Notes: generated by a model not told the origin, from the sequence alone. A DNA stretch of 64,000 nt from an uncultured Lachnobacterium sp. (GCA_900550545.1 URSS01000002.1:97360-161359), one strand, 5' to 3'; counted from the first letter of the stretch, positions 24,784-32,153 are shown. Numbers and translations are program-made.

Positions 24784-25006
24784 TCACCCCTTCTAATCTT
24801 CCGATTTTACCAGACAATGCATTGATGGTGTCCTGCGGAGCATCCACCGCAACACTGATAATATTCACACCCTTGTCGCGGTAAGGAATGCCCATACGTC
24901 CCACAACACATTCTCTGTACTCATGCAATAAATGATTCAATGGTTCTGCAGACTCTTCCTTTTCCACAATAATACCGATAAGTGCGATTCTTGTGTTATT
25001 TTCCAT
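24743..25006 (-). CDS. TM1266-type iron-only hydrogenase system regulator
   Basis: 87-residue ACT/ferredoxin-like fold protein beginning MENNTRIALIGIIVEKEES and including VGRMGIPYRDKGVNIISVAVDA. This is the TM1266 (NikR C-domain-like) family, found next to hydrogenase maturation genes and presumed to be regulatory or sensory; it has no DNA-binding domain of its own. AAGGAGGAAAA lies upstream. It heads the maturation operon, behind a large stem-loop and a further structured leader. Confidence 0.9.
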   Translation of the reverse strand: MENNTRIALIGIIVEKEESAEPLNHLLHEYRECVVGRMGIPYRDKGVNIISVAVDAPQDTINALSGKIGRLEGVSAKTVYANVSGNH

Positions 25007-25024
25007 TTTTCCTCCTTATGACAC

Positions 25025-25060
25025 GAATCAGGCTGCACCTCAAAAGGTACAGCCTGATTC
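25025..25060 (-). promoter_or_regulatory. 16-bp stem-loop just upstream of the hydrogenase operon
   Basis: GAATCAGGCTGTACCT and AGGTGCAGCCTGATTC pair over 16 positions (one G-U) around a TTTG loop. It ends about nine bases before the AAGGAGG ribosome site of the TM1266-like gene. There is no U-run after it, so it is probably not a terminator. It could guard the 5' end of the mRNA or form part of a control structure with the leader element at 25093-25183. Confidence 0.6.
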
Positions 25061-25092
25061 ATACAAAATAAGCCTTATGTCTGAAAACACAA

Positions 25093-25183
25093 AGCAGTCG
25101 TTCTATGCTATACCTTTCACCTCAACCTTGGTTTCGGTGTCAGAGTCATCTTTATACTCTCTATATAAGCACATACGACTGCT
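25093..25183 (-). ncRNA. Structured leader element of unknown class upstream of the hydrogenase maturation operon
   Basis: The ends AGCAGTCGT (25175-25183 read on the minus strand) and ACGACTGCT (25093-25101) form a perfect nine-pair closing stem. Inside, TGCTTATA/TATAGCA extends it. Two arms branch off: AGAGT/ACTCT with a nine-base loop, and CACC/GGTG enclosing ACC/GGT. The unpaired AAAGG and GAAACC stretches look like a conserved junction. The shape is that of a compact three-way-junction riboswitch-like element. It does not match the SAM, TPP, FMN, cobalamin, c-di-GMP, ZTP, THF or T-box patterns I know. Confidence 0.5.
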
Positions 25184-25211
25184 CTTTGGCAAGTTTTAAA
25201 TTAAATACAAA

Positions 25212-26474
25212 CTACTTACGAATCTGGAATCCGGAAATCATCTCATCAAGTCCTTCCGCTGAAGCTGAAAGCTCCTGACTGGTAGCAGATACCTGCTCGG
25301 ATGTTGCAGAATTAGACTGTACAACACTACTTACCTGCTCCACTGCCTGCGAAATCTGTTTTACAGATTCTGCCTGCTGATCAGATACCTGACGAATCTT
25401 GGCAACTTCCATAACAACAACATCCAACTGCTCAATCATCTCAGCCATAAACTGTGAAGTCTGGTCAGCAACATTGCTTCCAATCTCTACCTGATTCAGG
25501 CTGTTTGTCAGCATGACACGTGTCTCTTCTGCGGAAGCAGCACTTTCTTCTGCAAGTTCTTTGATCTGTTCTGCAACAACGGCAAAACCTTTTCCTGCCT
25601 CGCCTGCGCGTGCCGCTTCAATCGATGCATTCAAAGAAAGAAGGTTTGTCTGACTGGCAATACTTTCAATTTTTCCAATGACAGCCTGAATATCGTTTGT
25701 GGTATCAGAAATATGTTTCATGGACTCGATCAATTCCTTCATCTTTGCCGTACCACTGTCTGCCTTGATAGCAACTTCTTTTGCCTGATCATGAACTCGA
25801 TCAGTTGATTTTGTATTCTCAGCTACATGTTCTGCCACTTCGTTTACAGAAGATGTCAGTTCCTCAAGTGCAGCAGCCTGATCGGTTGCACCTTCCGCAA
25901 GTCCCTGGGCACTCTGTGCCAGCTGATCTGCTCCTGCTGAAACCTGATTTGAAGATTCCTGAACATTCGAAATCGTCTGGCTCAGTCCTGTCTCTGTCTC
26001 TTCAAGTTTGCTTAAAATCTCACTGAAATTACCACGATAAACTTCGATGTTTCCTGACTTTGCATCAAAATTTCCCTTAGCAAATTCCGTGAGAAGCTGA
26101 TCGATATCCTCCACAACTTCTTTCAGAGAAGCTGCTGTATTGCGAAAACTCTGTGCCAGTTTTCCAAGTTCATCTTCTGCCTCATAGGTTACGTCAATGT
26201 CAAGATTTCCATGCGACATCGCTTCTGCTGCATTTTCAATCTGTTCCAATGGCTCAAGAATGTTATCTGTGAGCGCTTTTACCATTTGCTGACCGAGAAT
26301 CGGCATAATAATCATGCCAAGCACTGGAATGATCAAAAATACGAAGTGTCCAAAAGCAATCATTAATGCTGCAAACAAAATATTATTGATTGCCAGTACA
26401 ACAAATACAACTTTTAGCACCAAAGAAAGCTTATCTGCAATCCTTCTGTTCTGAAAATACTCTTTTCCTTGCAT
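25212..26474 (-). CDS. Methyl-accepting chemotaxis protein without an extracellular sensor domain
   Basis: 420 residues. Two hydrophobic segments lie within residues 17-65 with almost no extracellular loop, so ligand sensing outside the cell is unlikely. A HAMP domain follows (NILEPLEQIENAAEAMSHGNLD) and then the long signalling coiled coil. The conserved hairpin tip is SLNASIEAARAGEAGKGFAVVAEQIKELAEES, the segment that binds CheA/CheW; it is given here in two overlapping parts, SLNASIEAARAGEAGKG and GFAVVAEQIKELAEES. No other chemotaxis genes are in the window. It precedes the structured hydrogenase leader on the same strand. Confidence 0.93.
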   Translation of the reverse strand: MQGKEYFQNRRIADKLSLVLKVVFVVLAINNILFAALMIAFGHFVFLIIPVLGMIIMPILGQQMVKALTDNILEPLEQIENAAEAMSHGNLDIDVTYEAEDELGKLAQSFRNTAASLKEVVEDIDQLLTEFAKGNFDAKSGNIEVYRGNFSEILSKLEETETGLSQTISNVQESSNQVSAGADQLAQSAQGLAEGATDQAAALEELTSSVNEVAEHVAENTKSTDRVHDQAKEVAIKADSGTAKMKELIESMKHISDTTNDIQAVIGKIESIASQTNLLSLNASIEAARAGEAGKGFAVVAEQIKELAEESAASAEETRVMLTNSLNQVEIGSNVADQTSQFMAEMIEQLDVVVMEVAKIRQVSDQQAESVKQISQAVEQVSSVVQSNSATSEQVSATSQELSASAEGLDEMISGFQIRK

Positions 26475-26573
26475 AAATTTTCTCCTTAGTTCTAGAAATT
26501 TTTATCATCGGTACTATTTGCCTATAATTTTACTTCGGTTTTCCAATAAATGCAAGCAAATTATTCTTTACAA

Positions 26574-27752
26574 TTAGTGATGGAACAGACGGATTCCTGT
26601 AAAGCTCATTACCATTCCATACTTGTTACATGTATCAATCACGTTATCATCACGAACAGAACCGCCTGGCTCTGCAATGTATTTTACACCACTCTTATGT
26701 GCGCGCTCGATGTTATCACCAAATGGGAAGAACGCGTCAGAACCTAATGCAACATCTGTATTCTTGTCTAACCATGCACGCTTTTCTTCTGCGGTAAATA
26801 CAGGTGGCTTCACTTTGAAAATATTTTCCCATGCACCATCTGCAAGAACATCCATGTAGTCCTCACCCATATAAAGATCAATTGCGTTGTCACGGTCTGC
26901 ACGTTTGATACCATCTACGAACTGTAGTCCTAATACCTGTGGAGACTGACGCAGCCACCAGTTGTCTGCCTTAGAACCTGCCAGACGTGTACAATGAATT
27001 CGAGACTGCTGACCAGCACCGATACCAATCGCCTGTCCACCCTTGACATAACATACTGAATTGGACTGTGTATACTTCAATGTAATCATTGCAATAGTAA
27101 GATCAATCTTTGCCTGCTCGGTAAGCTCTTTGTTTTCTGTCACAATGTTATCAAAGAAATGCTCATCAATGTGCAATTCATTTCTTCCCTGCTCAAATGT
27201 GATACCAAACACATCCTTGCGCTCGATTGGAGCCGGCTCATAATTTGGATCAATTTCGATTACACAGTAATTGCCTTTCTTTTTCTGTTTTAAAATTTCA
27301 AGTGCCTCATCGGTATATCCCGGTGCGATCACACCATCGGACACCTCTCTTTTAATAACAAGTGCGGTTGCTGCATCACACACATCAGACAGAGAAATAA
27401 AATCTCCGAAAGAAGACATACGGTCTGCACCTCTTGCACGGATATAAGCATTTGCAAGTGGCGTAAACTCTGCATCCATATCATCTACCCAGTAAATTTT
27501 CTTTTCTACCTCAGACAGTGGCAGGCCAACTGCCGCACCGGCTGGTGAAACATGCTTAAAAGATGTAGCTGCCGGAAGTCCGGTCGCTTTCTTTAATTCT
27601 CTTACCAGCTGCCAGCCATTAAATGCATCAAGAAAATTGATATATCCTGCACGACCACATAATACTTTGATTGGCAGTTCTCCGTTCTGCATATAAATTC
27701 TGGAAGGTTTCTGATTTGGGTTACATCCGTATTTTAATTCATATTCCTGCAT
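26574..27752 (-). CDS. purH: AICAR transformylase (PurH formyltransferase domain only)
   Basis: 392-residue phosphoribosylaminoimidazolecarboxamide formyltransferase, the ninth step of purine synthesis using 10-formyl-THF. It covers only the transformylase half of PurH: ATSFKHVSPAGAAVG, SVCYVKGGQAIGIGAGQQSR and GSDAFFPFGDNIERA are all present, while the cyclohydrolase MGS-like domain is absent. That missing activity is supplied by the purO gene directly upstream, so the last two steps are split over two proteins. Both genes sit behind a ZTP riboswitch. Confidence 0.93.
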   Translation of the reverse strand: MQEYELKYGCNPNQKPSRIYMQNGELPIKVLCGRAGYINFLDAFNGWQLVRELKKATGLPAATSFKHVSPAGAAVGLPLSEVEKKIYWVDDMDAEFTPLANAYIRARGADRMSSFGDFISLSDVCDAATALVIKREVSDGVIAPGYTDEALEILKQKKKGNYCVIEIDPNYEPAPIERKDVFGITFEQGRNELHIDEHFFDNIVTENKELTEQAKIDLTIAMITLKYTQSNSVCYVKGGQAIGIGAGQQSRIHCTRLAGSKADNWWLRQSPQVLGLQFVDGIKRADRDNAIDLYMGEDYMDVLADGAWENIFKVKPPVFTAEEKRAWLDKNTDVALGSDAFFPFGDNIERAHKSGVKYIAEPGGSVRDDNVIDTCNKYGMVMSFTGIRLFHH

Positions 27753-27802
27753 GATTTTCTCCTTATTTTTGTATTCTGCTTTTACTGTTATTTCTGTTGC
27801 AA

Positions 27803-28516
27803 TTATTTGTTTTTATTAACAATGCGGGACTCATATTTTCCTGTTTCAATATCAATAAAACGAACAAACAGGGACACTTTGTTGTCCTCATTTAAATTTT
27901 CCCACACCATCTGTGTAAAGGTATCAATGTCACCGTCAATATCTACCCATGTCGGTTCTCCTTCAAAACTTGGAAGCGGATTTCCATCTCCCATATAAGT
28001 GTGAATGAAATGTCCTTCTCCTGCAACCGGATTCGAATATGCAAAAGTATAACGATTGCATGCATCCGGATTTCCATTGTTGCTCTTTAAAATGGACATT
28101 GCATAATTAAATTCACCTTTATCAATATGCATGATTCCTGAAATACGTGGTGTATAATTTGGTGCATCCGGCTCGAACTCTCTCGTACGAAGTGCCTGCT
28201 CAAATGTCTGCTGCTTGTCCATCAATTCGTAGATTGTATCGGTCTGATCGCCGTTTGTGACGATTGTCTTGTTTCCAAGTACACGTACCGGTGCATAAAT
28301 GATCAGACTCGGATCTTCTAACTTGGAAGGATCAAATGCCTGTGTGCGGATACCCTCACCATCCTCTACAAAGACACGATTGCGGCTATTTGCGCTTCTT
28401 CCCATGATAAAATAAGCAGTTACCGCCTTCTTACCATCTTTTGATTTTCCGATTACAATTCCTCTTCCCGGATAAGTTGTTGCAGCTAATTCTTTGCTCA
28501 GTGCTACCTTTTGCAT
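27803..28516 (-). CDS. purO: PurO-type IMP cyclohydrolase
   Basis: 237-residue IMP cyclohydrolase of the PF07826 type first known from archaea, closing FAICAR to IMP. It opens MQKVALSKELAATTYPGRG, with TAYFIMGRSANSRNRVF and a NGNPDACNRYTFAYSNPV segment typical of the family. The start at 28516 is set by AAAGGAGATCACAA; an ATG at 28573 in the same frame lies in the riboswitch terminator. It replaces the missing N-terminal half of PurH and precedes purH by 50 bases. Confidence 0.9.
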   Translation of the reverse strand: MQKVALSKELAATTYPGRGIVIGKSKDGKKAVTAYFIMGRSANSRNRVFVEDGEGIRTQAFDPSKLEDPSLIIYAPVRVLGNKTIVTNGDQTDTIYELMDKQQTFEQALRTREFEPDAPNYTPRISGIMHIDKGEFNYAMSILKSNNGNPDACNRYTFAYSNPVAGEGHFIHTYMGDGNPLPSFEGEPTWVDIDGDIDTFTQMVWENLNEDNKVSLFVRFIDIETGKYESRIVNKNK

Positions 28517-28556
28517 TTGTGATCTCCTTTCGCTTAAAACATCTTTAAAATTGTAT

Positions 28557-28651
28557 AAAAAAAGCCGACACATCCGAGAACTTACACAATAGCATACAAG
28601 GTAATGCGTACTGCATTGCCCTCAAATGTGCAGGTTGCCCAGACGGTCGGC
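28557..28651 (-). terminator. ZTP riboswitch expression-platform terminator
   Basis: GCCGAC inside the riboswitch 3' half (28646-28651) can pair with GTCGGC at 28564-28569, which is followed by seven T on the minus strand. A GGCAATGC/GCATTACC hairpin fills the interior. Ligand binding would hold the first GCCGAC in the riboswitch fold and so prevent this terminator. Confidence 0.65.
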
Positions 28652-28776
28652 GATTGCAACGTTTCTATGAAGTGTTGCCGCGATGTCCCGAAGAGACATT
28701 GCCTTTCCCGGCAGTAAAACTGCCTGATGTTATACTCCACGTGGTTCTTCCACATAAATTCCGTCAGTCATATAAC
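28637..28776 (-). promoter_or_regulatory. ZTP/ZMP (pfl) riboswitch
   Basis: The minus strand has GACTGACGG, then a TGTGG/CCACG arm and GGAGTATAAC in the 5' half, and GCCGACCGTCTGGGC in the 3' half. These match the pfl motif landmarks (GACUGGCG, GGGAG, CCGCCUGGGC). ZTP riboswitches sense the purine intermediate ZMP/ZTP when folate is short and turn on purine and folate genes. The genes behind it are purO and purH, which use up and form from ZMP (AICAR), so the match of sensor and gene is direct. Confidence 0.85.
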
Positions 28777-28851
28777 TAAATTAATTTAAGCATGGAAACT
28801 TGAAGTTGTCAAGAAAGTTTCTCTTCTTAAAATTATTAGAAATTTTTATAG

Positions 28852-28882
28852 TTGCAGTTCACATTATGGGTGTGAACTGCAA
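28852..28882. terminator. Hairpin over the 3' end of the DUF1284 gene
   Basis: TTGCAGTTCACA-ttatggg-TGTGAACTGCAA is a perfect 12-bp stem overlapping the last codons and stop of the gene on the minus strand. T-runs are short on the minus strand and better on the plus strand. It probably ends the bioY transcript. Confidence 0.55.
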
Positions 28883-29275
28883 TTTTTCATATTTACAGAT
28901 GCCCTGCTGATACCAGTTGCAGCTGGCACAGCTTTCGGCAAAGATGTCCTTAGTCAGATACTTTTTGGAATGTTGCAGCAATTGTGCATAAGTGTATATT
29001 TCTCCTTCTGTCAAATGCAGCGGTGCAAGCAGCTTCCTGTCTTTGATTGCTACATGATTGTCTCCATTTGTGCAAAAGTCGTTTTCCAGACGGTTCGGAC
29101 AATTTACACATATCGCATCCGCTTTTGCAACCAGTCGCAATGGCTGATCCGGATTCTTTCGCAGATCCGAAACAATTGCCGTCATATTTTCACAAAAAGC
29201 TCCATCATATCCCAATCCCTGATACAACTGTGTGCATAAAATATGATGTACACGAAATTCTCTGTATTTATGCAT
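28859..29275 (-). CDS. DUF1284 family protein (Cys-rich, possible iron-sulfur)
   Basis: 138 residues. The opening FRVHHILCTQLYQGLGYDGAF is the signature of DUF1284. Cysteines cluster as CVNCPN-x5-C and SCASCNWYQQGICKY, giving enough ligands for one or two metal or iron-sulfur sites. Function is unknown. The start at 29275 (MHKYREF) overlaps the bioY stop by eight bases, so it is translationally coupled to a biotin transporter. A link to biotin or to iron-sulfur enzymes such as BioB is possible but not shown. Confidence 0.78.
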   Translation of the reverse strand: MHKYREFRVHHILCTQLYQGLGYDGAFCENMTAIVSDLRKNPDQPLRLVAKADAICVNCPNRLENDFCTNGDNHVAIKDRKLLAPLHLTEGEIYTYAQLLQHSKKYLTKDIFAESCASCNWYQQGICKYEKLQFTPIM

Positions 29276-29846
29276 TTGCCTTTTTTTCATTCTCCCAATC
29301 CAGTAAGTTTGTAGAACGGAGTGCACGGCGGATTGCAAGTGCTACCAGATAAGCACCGATCACAGATGCAATATCTTTTGCAAGATAAGGAACAGAACCT
29401 TTTATCGCTGCAACTGCCCATGGAAGATTTGCAACATATTTTAACTGAATAATACCAAGGATGTGACAAGCTGCCAAACCAAATGCTGAAAATGCTACAA
29501 GCCAGACGATACCTTTGGCACCCTTCTTCATATAAACTCTTCCGATTCCGCAAAGGAATGTCATTATAATAAATCCAAAAAGATATCCACCAGTTGCACC
29601 AGTTAAAACGCCTACTCCCGCTGACATTCCGGCAAATACCGGCACGCCGATCGCTCCGATCAGAATATAAAGAACTGTTGAAAGTGTTCCTTCCTTCCAT
29701 CCCAGTACATATCCGCACAATGCCATTGCAAATGTCTGTAAAGTAAATGGTACTCCCCATGGAGTTGGAATCTGCATAATTGATAATACCGATATAATGG
29801 CTGTAAACATAGCAACCATACATATGGTTCGAACTGATAATTTCAT
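29268..29846 (-). CDS. bioY: Biotin transporter S-component
   Basis: 192-residue membrane protein with six helices, the substrate-binding S component of ECF-type biotin uptake. It shows MQIPTPWGVPFTLQTFAMAL and GATGGYLFGFI, both BioY hallmarks. The start at 29846 follows GAAAGGAGAAACATT; the frame runs open to 29930 but that part is the promoter. A BirA-type operator covers the -35 region, as expected for biotin-repressed genes. No EcfA/EcfT genes are nearby, so it would share a common energising module or act alone. Confidence 0.93.
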   Translation of the reverse strand: MKLSVRTICMVAMFTAIISVLSIMQIPTPWGVPFTLQTFAMALCGYVLGWKEGTLSTVLYILIGAIGVPVFAGMSAGVGVLTGATGGYLFGFIIMTFLCGIGRVYMKKGAKGIVWLVAFSAFGLAACHILGIIQLKYVANLPWAVAAIKGSVPYLAKDIASVIGAYLVALAIRRALRSTNLLDWENEKKANA

Positions 29847-29877
29847 AATGTTTCTCCTTTCATCTTGTCCGTCAAAT

Positions 29878-29906
29878 ATATTAGTACTTCTTTTTCCGAG
29901 TGTCAA
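29878..29906 (-). promoter_or_regulatory. bioY promoter
   Basis: Minus-strand TTGACA (29901-29906) and TAATAT (29878-29883) with a 17-bp spacer. The -35 lies inside the downstream half of the BirA operator. Confidence 0.78.
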
Positions 29907-29929
29907 CCCCATATTATTCAAAGTTAACA
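29901..29929. promoter_or_regulatory. BirA operator
   Basis: TGTTAAC-n15-GTTGACA on the minus strand is a near-perfect inverted repeat with a 15-bp spacer, agreeing with the Firmicute BirA box TTGTTAAC-n14/15-GTTAACAA. The right half-site overlaps the -35, so biotinyl-AMP-loaded BirA would block RNA polymerase. Confidence 0.75.
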
Positions 29930-30044
29930 TTCATAAAACTATGGCTGCTCTTCTCGCCAGATTCCATATGATTTACCTTATGTGCATAGCCTAACACCAA
30001 TGCGACAAGCTTGCGTTTGAATCGTATACCATTTTCTGTCATTT

Positions 30045-30279
30045 GGACATATATAAAAAATTTCTTTATTATGTCCTCATTATTTTCACTTTTTGGACAT
30101 ATACAATTTTTTCCTTGATAAATATCCTTGCTTTTATCTTACATTGGATATATGCATCAAATTTCTATAATTTGATCCAATTAAATGTATATTTTAAGAA
30201 CATTTTTTACATATTTTTCTTATATGTCCAATCTTTCTGTTTTTTGTGGACATTATACTTTTTCTTTTTGCATATGTCC
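30045..30279. repeat. Array of alternating GGACATAT/ATATGTCC half-sites with a ~50-bp period
   Basis: In an AT-rich 235-bp stretch GGACAT-type boxes start at 30045, 30095, 30145 (GGATAT), 30198 (GAACAT) and 30248. The inverse ATGTCC-type boxes start at 30071, 30122 (ATATCC), about 30175 (ATCC), 30224 and 30274. Boxes therefore alternate in orientation about every 25 bp, with a full period near 50 bp, and the whole array is roughly symmetric about 30162. Sequence between the boxes is poorly conserved. The array lies in the 29930-30477 gap between bioY and the UPF0210 gene. No gene in this gap is supportable. Confidence 0.7.
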
Positions 30280-30287
30280 ATTTGCTG

Positions 30288-30390
30288 CGAGACGCGTCGA
30301 TTCGCTGCGCGGGCTGTCACATACAAAGTTGACGCGAAAGATACGAGACGCGTCATTCGGAAGCAGAGCTTCCTCATGCGTGGGCTGTCA
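30288..30390. repeat. GC-rich direct repeat block
   Basis: Two units start CGAGACGCGTC (30288-30298 and 30344-30354) and end in GCGyGGGCTGTCAC. The second unit also holds a GGAAGC-aga-GCTTCC hairpin. The core GACGCGTC is itself palindromic, and an inverted CGAGACGCGT copy lies at 30457-30466 just beyond the terminator. Base composition jumps from AT-rich to GC-rich at 30285, unlike anything else in the window. It could be a small RNA or a degenerate mobile repeat. Confidence 0.5.
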
Positions 30391-30396
30391 CCCCAT

Positions 30397-30456
30397 AAAA
30401 TAAAAAGTTCCCTGTCTGGTCTTCGCAAGCGAACCAGTCAGGGAGCTTTTTATTTT
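30397..30456. terminator. Bidirectional terminator after the UPF0210 gene
   Basis: AAAATAAAAAGtTCCCTG-CTGGT and ACCAG-CAGGGAgCTTTTTATTTT form a long stem with an inner CTTCGCAAGCG loop and A/T tracts on both sides. It ends the eight-gene minus-strand operon. On the plus strand it could end a transcript from the GC-rich repeat block. Confidence 0.88.
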
Positions 30457-30477
30457 ACGCGTCTCGTAGCTTTCTCG

Positions 30478-31842
30478 TCAATTTTTAAATGAATGAATCG
30501 GAGCCGGGATACGGCCTTTACGGTTGATGAAGTCTGCGCAGGAGTATGGATTCACTGGCATAACCGGTGCATATCCAAATAATCCACCGAATTCTACTTT
30601 ATCGCCAACTCCTTTTCCGATAGCAGGAATCAGACGTGCAGCAGTTGTTTTCTGGTTTACCATTCCAAGCGCCATCTCATCTGCGATCATTCCGGAAATC
30701 GTTGTTGCCTTTGTATCTCCAGGAATTGCAATCATATCAAGACCTACAGAGCATACACAAGTCATTGCTTCTAACTTTTCAAGAGTAATTGCATTTGCTT
30801 CTACGGCATTGATCATTCCCTGATCTTCACTGACCGGAATGAATGCACCACTAAGTCCTCCTACATAGGAAGATGCCATAACGCCACCCTTCTTTACCTG
30901 ATCATTCAACATGGCAAGTGCTGCGGTTGTACCCGGTGCACCTGCATACTCAAGTCCACACTCACAGAGAATATCTGCAACACTGTCTCCGATTGCAGGA
31001 GTCGGAGCAAGAGAAAGATCGATAATTCCAAACGGAATACCAAGCTTTTTGGATGCTTCCTGCGCGACCAGCTGTCCAACACGTGTTACCTTAAACGCTG
31101 TCTTTTTAATTGTCTCACAGAGAACTTCAAAGCTCTCTCCACGCACTTTTTCCAATGCAGTCTTTACTACACCCGGTCCACTGACACCGACATTGATGAC
31201 AGCGTCAGCTTCTGTTACACCATGAAACGCACCTGCCATAAACGGGTTATCATCCGGTGCATTACAGAATACTACAAGCTTCATACAATCTGCGGAATCA
31301 TTATCCTTCGAGATTTCTGCCGTCTGTAAAATAATTTCACCCATCAGGCGGACCGCATCCATATTGATTCCTGTCTTTGTCGATGCAAGGTTTACTGAAC
31401 TGCAGACTCTTTCTGTATTATGTAATGCCTGCGGAATAGAACGAATTAAAAGCTCATCTGCCTTAGTCATTCCTTTGGATACCAGTGCAGAATATCCTCC
31501 GATCAGGTTAACACCTACCGCCTTAGCTGCACGATCCAGTGTCGCTGCAATCGTTGCAAAGTCTTCGGAAGTCTTGCATGCTGCACCACCGACCAAAGCG
31601 ATTGGTGTCACAGAAATTCTCTTATTTACGATTGGAATACAATAATTATTCTCAATGCTCTCGCCAACAGCCACCAGATCCTTGGCAACCGTTGTAATTT
31701 TGTTATAAATGTTCTCATTTAAGCGATCCAGATCAGAATCAATACAATCCAAAAGACTGATACCTAATGTAATGGTACGTACATCCAGATTCTCTTTCTC
31801 GATCATTTCATTGGTTTCGATTACTTCTCCGATATTTATCAT
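30478..31842 (-). CDS. UPF0210 (PFL family) protein
   Basis: 454 residues, PF05167/DUF711-type fold related to the pyruvate formate-lyase barrel but without its glycyl-radical motif. Typical segments are MINIGEVIETNEMI, ITLGISLLDCID, VGGAACKTSEDFA and GVSGPGVVKTALEKV. Molecular function is unknown. It is nearly always paired with a small ACT-domain protein (UPF0237), as here with a 26-base gap. The start at 31842 is set by GGAGTAAATTC. It is the last gene of the operon, followed by a strong terminator. Confidence 0.92.
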   Translation of the reverse strand: MINIGEVIETNEMIEKENLDVRTITLGISLLDCIDSDLDRLNENIYNKITTVAKDLVAVGESIENNYCIPIVNKRISVTPIALVGGAACKTSEDFATIAATLDRAAKAVGVNLIGGYSALVSKGMTKADELLIRSIPQALHNTERVCSSVNLASTKTGINMDAVRLMGEIILQTAEISKDNDSADCMKLVVFCNAPDDNPFMAGAFHGVTEADAVINVGVSGPGVVKTALEKVRGESFEVLCETIKKTAFKVTRVGQLVAQEASKKLGIPFGIIDLSLAPTPAIGDSVADILCECGLEYAGAPGTTAALAMLNDQVKKGGVMASSYVGGLSGAFIPVSEDQGMINAVEANAITLEKLEAMTCVCSVGLDMIAIPGDTKATTISGMIADEMALGMVNQKTTAARLIPAIGKGVGDKVEFGGLFGYAPVMPVNPYSCADFINRKGRIPAPIHSFKN

Positions 31843-31868
31843 GAATTTACTCCTTCTGGCAAACAATA

Positions 31869-32153
31869 TTAGATACGATGCATTTTCTCAAAGATTTCTT
31901 CACGCTGGCACTTGATCACAACGCCAATCTCTTCTCCGAGTTTTTCCATCTCATCGGAAATTGCAGCAAATGATTTTGTAGCACCGCTGATATCTGTAAT
32001 CATCATCATGTTAAAATATCCGGACACGATTGTCTGGGAAATATCCAGAATATTTACGCCATTTCCTGCAAGGTATGTACAAACTTTTGCGATAATACCT
32101 ACGGTATCCTTTCCTACTACGGTGATAATTGCCTTGTCTAATGTCTTTTCCAT
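31869..32153 (-). CDS. ACT domain protein (UPF0237)
   Basis: 94-residue single ACT domain beginning MEKTLDKAIITVVGKDTVGIIAKV, with the GNGVNILDISQTIV loop where ACT domains bind amino acids. Family members are small sensors without a catalytic part and travel with UPF0210. The ligand is unknown. It lies 14 bases after the MBL hydrolase gene and before its UPF0210 partner. Confidence 0.92.
   Translation of the reverse strand: MEKTLDKAIITVVGKDTVGIIAKVCTYLAGNGVNILDISQTIVSGYFNMMMITDISGATKSFAAISDEMEKLGEEIGVVIKCQREEIFEKMHRI

Noticed and set aside
20404..25006. Hydrogenase structural gene (hydA) within the maturation cluster
   Set aside because: All five genes are accounted for, and no H-cluster motif (TSCCPxW or FCGGCEE type) occurs.
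25093..25183. SAM-I riboswitch in the hydrogenase leader
   Set aside because: CTTATATAGAGAG resembles the SAM-I start, but the GATGAAACCC core and the downstream conserved blocks are missing.
29914..30042. 43-codon minus-strand frame beginning MTENGIRFKRK
   Set aside because: No ribosome site, and its 3' part covers the BirA operator upstream of bioY. It could be a decayed gene but I cannot match it to any family.
30045..30279. CRISPR array
   Set aside because: Boxes are 6-8 bp and alternate in orientation; there are no uniform 24-40 bp repeats with unique spacers and no cas genes.
30043..30492. 149-codon plus-strand open frame across the gap after bioY
   Set aside because: It runs through the AT-rich box array, the GC-rich repeat and a strong terminator, has no ribosome site and reads as low-complexity Phe/Ile-rich then random sequence.
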